64,000 bases of DNA from Bryobacter sp. (lineage in GTDB: Bacteria > Acidobacteriota > Terriglobia > Bryobacterales > Bryobacteraceae): NCBI GenBank assembly GCA_022843625.1, contig JALHNH010000003.1:124001-188000 (forward strand), in the 5' to 3' direction. Positions 52,073 to 58,695 of this stretch are shown piece by piece (positions within the stretch are counted from its first letter, which is position 1; each line of letters starts with the position of its first letter). The notes beneath the pieces were generated by a model that searched no databases, was not told the DNA's origin, and worked only from the letters and a program-made list of their open reading frames with translations. Both the position numbers and the translations under genes were made by a program.

Positions 52073-52300
52073 GTGAATATTACGGCACGGTTTGAAAACG
52101 GTATCTTTCGGCCTCTCGAAGCAGTGTCATCTCTCGGGGCAGTGTCTTTGAGAGAAGGAACACTCGTTGCAATTGAGGTTGCAATCGATGTTGCAAGTGA
52201 AGCGCTCGATTCCGATTTTTTCGGGTTGTGGAAAGATCGAAGCGAAATCGAGGATAGCGTGCAATACGTGAATCAAATGCGGACGAGGGCTCGCGACTAG
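52073..52300 (+). CDS. Orphan DUF104-type antitoxin
   Basis: 75 residues from GTG 52073: NITARFENGIFRPLEAV, then LREGTLVAIEVAIDV. The opening matches the DUF104/AF2212-like pattern (I-A-x-Y/F-E-N-G-x-x-x-P-L), a small beta-barrel antitoxin that normally accompanies a PIN toxin. The C-terminal helix (FFGLWKDRSEIEDSVQYVNQM) would bind the toxin. No toxin frame follows in the next 290 bases. The upstream extension of the frame is in repeat DNA. Confidence 0.7.
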   Translation: MNITARFENGIFRPLEAVSSLGAVSLREGTLVAIEVAIDVASEALDSDFFGLWKDRSEIEDSVQYVNQMRTRARD

Positions 52301-52596
52301 AGCTTTTCTGTTGGGTGTTTTGGGCTGGGACGGGTCATGCAAGGGGGCGCTCGGGGAGGCGGAACAGGATAAGCGGCGCGTGGGTAGGCGAGGAAGTGAG
52401 AAGGTGTGCGCGGAACTGATGCAGCACGATGAAAAACGAAGGGTTCCGCAAGGGCTTAAGTTGCTGGCTTGCTTTGAGGTAGTCGAGAGCCAGAAGCTGG
52501 ATTCTTGAGGAGCGACTTGAGGTACCCGCATAGTTGTTCGATTTTGCGTAGGGATTTTGAGTTGACAGTTCAGACGTCCCCCGATAGGCTTTGGGT

Positions 52597-52821
52597 ATGG
52601 TGATTCAACTCAATCCGGAGCAGGAGAGGATTATTCAGGAAGAAATTCAGAATGGTCACTTTCACAGCGCCGAGGAGGTGCTGGATTCTGCTTTAGCGGC
52701 GTTGCGGGAAAAGGTGCGAGAGCCAAAAAGTCTGGTGGAATTCTTCCGGGATTCTCCCTTTGTGGGAATGGAAATGAAGTTCGAGCGGAGTGAAGATAGC
52801 GGACGCAAGATCGAGCTATGA
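52597..52821 (+). CDS. ParD-like antitoxin paired with a PIN toxin
   Basis: 74 residues from ATG 52597: VIQLNPEQERIIQEEIQNG, HFHSAEEVLDSALAALREK. This is a ParD-type ribbon-helix-helix start (compare the gene at 40312), followed by a short tail with SLVEFFRDSPFVGMEM. That tail is reminiscent of the VapB C-terminus that inserts into PIN toxins. The stop overlaps the toxin start (ATGA). Confidence 0.8.
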   Translation: MVIQLNPEQERIIQEEIQNGHFHSAEEVLDSALAALREKVREPKSLVEFFRDSPFVGMEMKFERSEDSGRKIEL

Positions 52822-53243
52822 ATGGTTTTTTGCTCGACACAAATACTGTGTCAGAAATGGTGAGTCTGAAACCAAATCCTCGTGTACTGAACTGGATCGC
52901 TGCAGCAGATGAGAACCGCTTGTTTTTGAGTGCGCTAACGCTGGGTGAAATTCGTCAGGGTGTGGCCGCTCTGCCGCAAAGCAAGAAGCGAAGCCGGCTG
53001 GAAGCGTGGTTGGAAGTGGATTTGCAAGAACGATTCGCTGGGCGGATTCTTGGGATTGATGCGGCTGTGGCAAATCGCTGGGGGTGGATTGTGGCACATG
53101 CACAAGTTCGAGGTATGCGATTGCCTGTGGTCGACGGGCTGATTGCGGCAACTGCACTACATCACAATCTCACCGCTGTGACAAGAAACGTCCGAGACTT
53201 CAGCTTGGATGGCCTGAGTGTTTTTAATCCGTGGGAAGAGTGA
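52818..53243 (+). CDS. vapC: PIN-domain toxin, VapC family
   Basis: 141 residues. Acidic residues of the PIN site are visible: Asp in FLLDTNTVSE, Glu in TLGEIRQG, and Asp in VVDGLIAATAL followed by LTAVTRNVRDF. These bind Mg2+ or Mn2+ and cleave RNA. The length and the WEE C-terminus fit VapC of the FitB-like subgroup. Intact, coupled to the upstream antitoxin. Confidence 0.92.
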   Translation: MNGFLLDTNTVSEMVSLKPNPRVLNWIAAADENRLFLSALTLGEIRQGVAALPQSKKRSRLEAWLEVDLQERFAGRILGIDAAVANRWGWIVAHAQVRGMRLPVVDGLIAATALHHNLTAVTRNVRDFSLDGLSVFNPWEE

Positions 53244-53418
53244 ATCGCTTCACATTGAGCTGCCCACGCTTGTAGTTTTGAAGGCGAATGCGCTGAAGCT
53301 GGTGGAGCGGTTTGGGATGTCACTTTGAATCCCGACGCTTACGCATGGGGTTGTCAGCGGGTACAGCCCGGCGATGAGACACTGTCCTCGATGCAGGCCA
53401 TCCCGATCCTCAATCAAA

Positions 53419-53463
53419 TGTCACCCATGTCGTCGGGCTAAAGTGTTAGCTATGTCCCCTGCC
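53419..53463. repeat. IS481-end-like sequence, third copy
   Basis: TGTCACCCATGTCGTCGGGC followed by TAAAGTGTTAGCTATGTCCC, same orientation as the copy at 50253. It lies between the VapC gene and the split terminase. A diverged piece of the 45-bp hairpin unit precedes it (about 53325-53355). Confidence 0.55.
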
Positions 53464-53510
53464 ATCCCGTTGGCGATTGGCTAATGCGGATGAATGGAAG
53501 GCTTGAGCGG

Positions 53511-54251
53511 CTAAAGCAGTGGCAGCTGGCCGGGGCCGTGGATGCTGGGGCGGGTTCCGTTGGGGTAGAGAGTTGTCATGCGCCAGGTGGCCATGGATAG
53601 CGCCATGACGAGGTCGGCGTGGGCGATGGATTCGGGGTCGCCCTGGCGGTTGATTTTGATTTGCGGCTGCGCGTTTTCTCTGTGGTGGATCTCGAGGGAT
53701 TGCAGCTGGGCCAGCAGCGTTGCAGCGTGGGGGAGTTTGGCTGGGACCTGGAGGAGGTTGTTTTCGATTGCGGTGGCGAGGGAGTTCAAGAGGGTGAGCT
53801 TGGGGACGTGGAAGAGGTCTATGGGCAGGGTGTTGTGGTGGGTGGTGGTGACGGCTGTGCCGCTGGTGAAGAGGATGCCTTCGAGACGGCCTACTCCCTG
53901 GCGGTTGGTGCTTTGGTAGTGGACGATTTCTTTCTGGATGAGTTCGAGGACGGGGGCGCCGAGGCCGGTTGCGTCGGCTACGGTGCGGATGGTGATTATT
54001 GGGTGGAGGCGGCGGAGGTTGGCCAGTTTGGTAACGATGGTTTGAGCGATTTGGGTGTAGCTGGTGCCGAGGGGGAGGATTTCGGCAAAGGCTAGAAGCC
54101 AGTGTTTGGTGGTCGATTCGGTGCCGTCGCGCCAGGCGTGGCGGCTGAGGGTTTGGTCGATGTTGAGGAGGAGGGCGAGCGCGGTGGGGTGCTGGGACTG
54201 GCCGAGATCGACGCCGAGGATGGCTTCGCGGTATTGGTTGTGGGTGTGCAT
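53511..54251 (-). CDS. Terminase large subunit, nuclease half as a separate protein
   Basis: 246 residues from ATG 54251, two bases after the stop of the ATPase gene and with no ribosome site of its own, so it depends on coupling. An RNase H-like nuclease is suggested by ILGVDLGQSQHPTALAL (Asp15), RTVADATGLGAPVLELI (Asp93) and a late HADLVMALSMA (Asp213), the three-acid pattern of terminase C-terminal domains. In phages this domain cuts DNA during packaging and is fused to the ATPase. Here it begins exactly at the domain boundary. Intact by inspection. Confidence 0.75.
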   Translation of the reverse strand: MHTHNQYREAILGVDLGQSQHPTALALLLNIDQTLSRHAWRDGTESTTKHWLLAFAEILPLGTSYTQIAQTIVTKLANLRRLHPIITIRTVADATGLGAPVLELIQKEIVHYQSTNRQGVGRLEGILFTSGTAVTTTHHNTLPIDLFHVPKLTLLNSLATAIENNLLQVPAKLPHAATLLAQLQSLEIHHRENAQPQIKINRQGDPESIAHADLVMALSMATWRMTTLYPNGTRPSIHGPGQLPLL

Positions 54252-54253
54252 GT

Positions 54254-55069
54254 TTAGAGGGGGAGAGGATCGAAGTTCGTAGTGTGGATGCGTTCTAGCA
54301 GGTTCTGGGCGAGGAAGCTGGACTGGGAGCCGAGGAAGTCGCACATGTATTCCTGGCGGAAGTAGCGGTCTGTGGATTGGGCGCGTTCGGCGTCGAGGAA
54401 TTCTTTGGAGATGCGGGGGCATTCTGTGGCGGGGACGGCGATGCGGAGCCAGTTGTGGCGGCTGACCCAGGCGTTGTAGAAATAGCCGTGCTGGCCACGG
54501 GGGGTGGACATGATGAGGAGGGTTCCGTTGGTGGTGGCGAGGAAGGGGAGGGCGGAGCGGAAGAGGGGCTCGGGGACGCGGGCGGCTTCGTCGATGATGA
54601 CGAGGGAGGCGGCGGAGAAGCCGCGGATGGTGGTTTCATTGCCGGGGAGGGCGACGATACGGGAGCGGTTGGGGAATTCGAGGCTGAGCTGGTTGCGGGC
54701 ATCGGTTTTGCGGGGGAGGTTGAGGGTGTGGAGGAGGCCCAGGATTTTGCCGTAGAGCTCGCCGGACTGGCGGAGGGAAGGGGAGAGGATGAGGGTGAGG
54801 GTGTTGGGTGCGTGGAGGGCCTGATGGAGGGCGCGGATGGCGGCAGTTGTCGATTTGCCCCACTGGCGGGTGCAATTGACGATGATGCGGTTTTGAGGGG
54901 TGTCGAGGATCTGGGCCTGGGCGGGATCCGGGGTGAATTGCAGGCGGGACTTCGCCCATTCTGAAGGTGTGTTGTAAGTTGGTTCCGATGGTAGGGATCG
55001 ATAGATATCCGTTCTGAACTTACCGATGGCAGGGTGGTAAGCGTAGACTGCTTTTTGTTTTTTTGACAT
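54254..55069 (-). CDS. Terminase large subunit, ATPase half as a separate protein
   Basis: 271 residues with a GAGG ribosome site. A Walker A variant CTRQWGKST (66-74), adenine-site Q of PDPAQAQIL (Gln51 region), Walker B LVIIDEAA (Asp160, Glu161) and coupling motif MSTPRG (188-193) identify the packaging motor ATPase. The chain stops after the RQEYMCDFLG segment that normally leads into the nuclease. Together the two products add up to 517 residues, a normal terminase length. No small terminase, portal or head gene is next to it, so it is not part of a complete prophage in this window. Confidence 0.85.
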   Translation of the reverse strand: MSKKQKAVYAYHPAIGKFRTDIYRSLPSEPTYNTPSEWAKSRLQFTPDPAQAQILDTPQNRIIVNCTRQWGKSTTAAIRALHQALHAPNTLTLILSPSLRQSGELYGKILGLLHTLNLPRKTDARNQLSLEFPNRSRIVALPGNETTIRGFSAASLVIIDEAARVPEPLFRSALPFLATTNGTLLIMSTPRGQHGYFYNAWVSRHNWLRIAVPATECPRISKEFLDAERAQSTDRYFRQEYMCDFLGSQSSFLAQNLLERIHTTNFDPLPL

Positions 55070-55280
55070 GTGTTACCTCGGCTATGGATTGTGAGCCGGG
55101 TGGAGGGAGGGTTTGGGGGGAGGCTGAGGGGTCGGGTGGGGTAAGTAGTTTGTTTATCAGGGTTTTGCGAGATCGTAATTTATTTTTGATTTTCGTGAAC
55201 GATTTGCAAAAAGTTCTGGAAATGTATTTGACCGAGGGAGGTGGACTGGGGGTGGGGCACGTGGTGAGCGATTGCCGAAT

Positions 55281-55835
55281 TCAGGCAATTGATCCCTTCA
55301 TGGATTGGAGGCGCTGGGCGTAGCGGTCGTGGAGTTGCTGCCAGCCGTAAAGCTTGGCTTCTTCTCCTACGATGGGGCCTACGGGATTGCCTTCGAGATA
55401 GCGCTCCATCACGGCCAGGCAGATGTGCCAGCCGGCGGCTACCTTGATTAGCCAGTCTCCGTCTACGCTGTGCCTTAGTGCGAGGCTGGTTCCAGTGCCG
55501 TTCGATTCCAGTTGCCAATGGAGGAGGTCTCCACCCCAGGTGTGGACCAGGGCAATGTTGGGGGTGGCGACGATGACCTGTTCTTGTGTTGTTTCGCCGC
55601 CTTGCTCGCCGTTGATTGTGATGTCGACTTGGCCGCATTGATCGAGGCTGCGTGAGGCGAGGAGTGGGGACCACGCTGAGATAGCGTCTTTGCTGGTGAG
55701 GGCAAGCCAGATTTGCGCGGGGCTTTGGGTGAAGTCTCTTGTCATCACGAGGGTTGGCATGTCGTGCTGGCGCTCGAGGGATACGGCCAACAATGGCCCC
55801 ATCTCAATTTGCTTCTTGCTCATTAGACCTAGCAT
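55281..55835 (-). CDS. SRPBCC (AHSA1-type) domain protein
   Basis: 184 residues; ATG 55823 is an alternative start. LVMTRDFTQSPAQIWLALTS, then DAISAWSPLLASRSL and GGDLLHWQLESNGTGTSLAL match the START-like AHSA1 fold, which encloses a hydrophobic cavity. Such proteins bind lipids or aromatic ligands or act as co-chaperones; genomes often pair them with ArsR regulators, not seen here. Transcribed divergently from the methyltransferase with 35 bases between the starts. Confidence 0.85.
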   Translation of the reverse strand: MLGLMSKKQIEMGPLLAVSLERQHDMPTLVMTRDFTQSPAQIWLALTSKDAISAWSPLLASRSLDQCGQVDITINGEQGGETTQEQVIVATPNIALVHTWGGDLLHWQLESNGTGTSLALRHSVDGDWLIKVAAGWHICLAVMERYLEGNPVGPIVGEEAKLYGWQQLHDRYAQRLQSMKGSIA

Positions 55836-55870
55836 GGCCTATTTGTTAGCAATTTGGCTAAGATCGTTTG

Positions 55871-56689
55871 ATGGCAACGCAGGTGGATTCATTTATTGGC
55901 AAATACCCGATTGAGAGCCGGGCTGGTGAGATTGAACGGTTGCGGATACAGGGGGAAGCGATGGGGCCGGAGTGTCTCACGATGCTTGGGCTGATTGGCG
56001 TGGGTGAGGGTTGGCGGTGTCTCGATGTGGGTTGCGGGCCGGGCGGGATTACCGGGTTGTTGAGTGAACTGGTTGGGGTTAGCGGGCGGGTGCTGGGTTT
56101 GGATATGAATCCGGGGTTTCTGGATGCGGCCCGGGTGGGTGCGGCGGGGAATGTGGAGTTTCGATTGGGTGATGCTTACCAGACCGGGCTTGCGGCGGAT
56201 GAGTTTGATCTGGTGCATTTGCGGTTTGTGGCGAGTACGGCCGGGGGGCCGGCGCGGTTGATTCGCGAGGCGATGCGGGTGGTGCGGCCGGGTGGGATTG
56301 TTGCGCTGCAGGAGCCGGATGGGGGGAGTTTGCATTGCTATCCGCCGCATGCGGATTGGGAGCAGTTGAAGGGGGCGCTGCTGGGGGCTTTTGCCGGGGT
56401 GGGTGCGGATTTGGAGCTGGCGCGGCGGTTGTATTCGGTGGCGATCGAGGCTGGGCTTGAGGATGTGCAGTACCGGACTTTTGTGGTGGCGGTGAGATCG
56501 ATGGATGCGATGGTGGATTATTTGCCTTCGACTGTGGAGTCGTTGCGGGAGACGGTGGTTCGGCTGGGGTTGATTTCAGCGGAGGAATTGCCGGGGGTGC
56601 TTGCGCGGTGTCGCGAGCATTTGAGGAGGCCGGGGACGAGCTTTACGATGTATACGGTGGCGCAGGTTTGGGGGCGGAAGGGCGGATAA
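55871..56689 (+). CDS. Class I SAM-dependent methyltransferase
   Basis: 272 residues. Motif I is CLDVGCGPGGITGLL, motif II VLGLDMNPGFLDAAR, then FRLGDAYQTGLAADEFDLVHLRF in pieces and VVRPGGIVALQEPDGG as post-motif IV. The pattern is that of small-molecule methyltransferases of the UbiE/methyltransferase-11 group. The start is ATG 55871; a TTG lies one codon earlier. The substrate is unknown. Confidence 0.9.
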   Translation: MATQVDSFIGKYPIESRAGEIERLRIQGEAMGPECLTMLGLIGVGEGWRCLDVGCGPGGITGLLSELVGVSGRVLGLDMNPGFLDAARVGAAGNVEFRLGDAYQTGLAADEFDLVHLRFVASTAGGPARLIREAMRVVRPGGIVALQEPDGGSLHCYPPHADWEQLKGALLGAFAGVGADLELARRLYSVAIEAGLEDVQYRTFVVAVRSMDAMVDYLPSTVESLRETVVRLGLISAEELPGVLARCREHLRRPGTSFTMYTVAQVWGRKGG

Positions 56690-56721
56690 TTTGAAAGTGG
56701 CTGCCCGCTGAAGGCTAGTTT

Positions 56722-56946
56722 TTAAGCTGAGGCCATCCATTCCTCGCGGGTTAACCCAGCTTGTTGCAGAATACGGGCCAGCAAGGCGGGTCCGATTTCA
56801 CTTGCATGCGGGTTTGGCAGAATTAACCGCACGGAGTCTCGGGTCAAGAACTGGTGCTTACCTCCCGAAAACGGGCCGGCGAAGCCCAGTTGTTTCAAAC
56901 GGGCAATCAGGTCCGTTCGCTTGACAGAGGTTAGCTTGTTGCTCAC
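56722..56946 (-). CDS. hicA: HicA-family mRNA interferase toxin
   Basis: 74 residues from GTG 56946, seven bases after the hicB stop. VKRTDLIARLKQLGFAGPF, GGKHQFLTRDSVRLILPNPH and IGPALLARILQQAGLTREEW are the HicA motifs, with the catalytic His in GGKHQFL. A longer frame to 56988 would overlap the antitoxin. Confidence 0.87.
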   Translation of the reverse strand: MSNKLTSVKRTDLIARLKQLGFAGPFSGGKHQFLTRDSVRLILPNPHASEIGPALLARILQQAGLTREEWMASA

Positions 56947-56953
56947 AAAAGCA

Positions 56954-57196
56954 TCAGGCCACTTCGCGAATGGCCAAATCAATGCCATCCATCACCGGAA
57001 TCGGGTGCTGCCCGGAGAGACTAAACAGCAGCCAATCTTCGAGGGCGGATTTAAGTTCTTCGCGGCAATCCTCAAGCGTTGCAGCCTGAGCCCATACCCC
57101 GGCCAAGTCCGGGATGGAACCGTAAAAGCCCTCGCTATTTTCCAGCAACTCGTAGTGAGCTCGCCGCAGCGCGACGGTGATGTACCGATTGATCAC
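56954..57196 (-). CDS. hicB: HicB-family antitoxin
   Basis: 80 residues from GTG 57196: INRYITVALRRAHYELLE, GFYGSIPDLAGVWAQAATLEDCREEL in pieces and LKSALEDWLLFSLSGQHPIP. This is the short RNase H-like HicB with the G-x-I-P-x-L-x-G-V-W motif and no C-terminal DNA-binding domain. The open frame continues upstream but lacks homology and a ribosome site. Confidence 0.87.
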   Translation of the reverse strand: MINRYITVALRRAHYELLENSEGFYGSIPDLAGVWAQAATLEDCREELKSALEDWLLFSLSGQHPIPVMDGIDLAIREVA

Positions 57197-57303
57197 GACA
57201 CTTTTACTATAGACGAAAGCTTGAGATCGGGTGTGTGGAGGCATTGGAGTAGGTGGCAAGTGACAATTGCACTGTCCTAAAGGCACAGCGCTACTCTAAT
57301 TTT

Positions 57304-57531
57304 GTGGCCAAACTCACGTTGATGATCGAGGATCGTTTGTTTAGGGACGCAGGTCTGATCGCGCTGAAACAGGGTACCAGTTTGGAAGAATTGGTTCGAG
57401 AATATTTGGAGAATCTGGTGGCTGCGAAATCACTGAGAGATGAGTCGAAGAAGTGGCTGCTCAATACACGCTTCGATTACAAGGCGGGAGATTTCGACCG
57501 AGACTCGTCGTATCAACGGTGGGGGACTTGA
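57304..57531 (+). CDS. Orphan ribbon-helix-helix antitoxin (DUF6364-like)
   Basis: 75 residues from GTG 57304: VAKLTLMIEDRLFRDAGL, IALKQGTSLEELVREYLENL. The strand-helix-helix pattern with the G-T-S-L-E-E-L-V start of helix 2 is typical of antitoxins that accompany PIN toxins. The tail (WLLNTRFDYKAGDFDRDSSY) resembles toxin-binding tails. The next gene is an esterase, so no toxin is present. Confidence 0.7.
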   Translation: MAKLTLMIEDRLFRDAGLIALKQGTSLEELVREYLENLVAAKSLRDESKKWLLNTRFDYKAGDFDRDSSYQRWGT

Positions 57532-57602
57532 CTGTTTTTGAATCCCTTTGTGGCTTGAGGAAGTGCGTGTTTGAGGGGCAACCGCGATAGGCTAGCACGA
57601 GG

Positions 57603-58427
57603 ATGACTCGTCGCTCGTTTTTGCTCGCTGCCCAGGTGGTGCTGCCCGATCTTCGGGAGGTTGCGCCGGATCTAGTGGTGCCTCCTTTGGTGGATGGGTT
57701 GCCTGCTGCTGGACGGCGTGTGCGGGTTCGTGATGCGGATTCGCCGGAGATTTATCATGTGCTCTATTTGCCTGCGGACTGGCGGCCCGGGCGGCGCTAT
57801 CCGGTGATTGTGGAATACGCTGGCAACGGGAATTATCGGAACGATTACGGGGATGTTTCGCTGGGGGTGCCGGAGGGGAGCAATCTTGGTTTTGGGCTTT
57901 CGGGCGGGGAAGGCTATCTGTGGCTTTGCCTGCCTTATGTCGAGCCGGTGGGGCGGCGGAATCAGACGCTTTGGTGGGGCAGTGCTGAGGCTACGAATGA
58001 GTATGGGCGTCGAGTGATTGAGCAGGTTTGCCGGCAGTATGGCGGGGATGCGAAGCGGGTGCTGTTGGCTGGGTTTTCTCGCGGGGCGATTGGGTGTTCT
58101 TATCTTGGGTTGCGGGATGATCGGACGGCGAAGCAGTGGCGGGCGTTGTTTGCTTATAGCCACTTTGATGGGGTGCGGAGCTGGCCTTATCCGGATAGTG
58201 ATCGTGAGTCGGCGCTGGGGAGGCTGAGGAGGTTGCGGGGGCGGCCGGTGTTTGTTTGCCATGAGGGGAGTGTGGAGGCTACGCGGGAGTTTCTTGGTGC
58301 TGGGAAGGTGGAGGGGCGGTTTACGTATGAGCCGATCCGGATGCGGAATCATAACGATGGGTGGGTGCTGCGGGATTTGCCGGAGAGGCGGCGGGCGCGG
58401 GAGTGGCTGCGTGGGGTGATGGGTTAG
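57603..58427 (+). CDS. Exported alpha/beta hydrolase (esterase)
   Basis: 274 residues with a short twin-arginine-like N-terminus (TRRSFLLAAQ). YPVIVEYAGNGNYRNDYG suggests the oxyanion-hole region, GFSRG at 157-161 gives the nucleophile Ser159, and a late NHNDGW offers the histidine. This resembles PHB-depolymerase/feruloyl-esterase-like single-domain enzymes. The substrate is unknown. No clear operon partner; the flanking small genes are antitoxins. Confidence 0.78.
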   Translation: MTRRSFLLAAQVVLPDLREVAPDLVVPPLVDGLPAAGRRVRVRDADSPEIYHVLYLPADWRPGRRYPVIVEYAGNGNYRNDYGDVSLGVPEGSNLGFGLSGGEGYLWLCLPYVEPVGRRNQTLWWGSAEATNEYGRRVIEQVCRQYGGDAKRVLLAGFSRGAIGCSYLGLRDDRTAKQWRALFAYSHFDGVRSWPYPDSDRESALGRLRRLRGRPVFVCHEGSVEATREFLGAGKVEGRFTYEPIRMRNHNDGWVLRDLPERRRAREWLRGVMG

Positions 58428-58463
58428 GCGTTCCCAGACGGATTTAAGGGCTAATATGATCCT

Positions 58464-58676
58464 ATGGTGCTCAGTAGCAACGAGGAATCGTTAATCAGTG
58501 TTGTTCGTGCTCTTCCGCCCAGCGAGGCAAGGCTGGTGCTTGATTGGGCACGCCAACTGGCCGATCTAGCGGGTGGGCGTTCAATTGACTGGTCTGACAG
58601 TTGGTCTGATGAAGATTTAGCCGACGCGACAGCGGCGGCAGCTTACCGTTTGGCGGAAGAAGAACGGGAAAACTAA
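58464..58676 (+). CDS. Small antitoxin-like protein, 70 aa
   Basis: ESLISVVRALPPSEARLVLDWARQLAD resembles the N-terminal helices of DUF2281/VapB-like small proteins found in toxin-antitoxin loci, followed by an acidic tail (DWSDSWSDEDLADATAAAA). No toxin frame follows: the convergent transglutaminase gene ends 20 bases away. It is either an orphan antitoxin or a regulator. Confidence 0.55.
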   Translation: MVLSSNEESLISVVRALPPSEARLVLDWARQLADLAGGRSIDWSDSWSDEDLADATAAAAYRLAEEEREN

Positions 58677-58695
58677 TTATGCCGAGACATTTAGA

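Noticed and set aside
54377..54964. Gly/Glu-rich plus-strand frame of 195 codons
   Set aside because: Antisense shadow of the GC-rich terminase ATPase gene; low-complexity composition with no ribosome site.
57253..57303. N-terminal extension of the antitoxin at 57304
   Set aside because: The extra 17 residues have no similarity to the family start and overlap the hicB promoter region; GTG 57304 gives the usual N-terminus.
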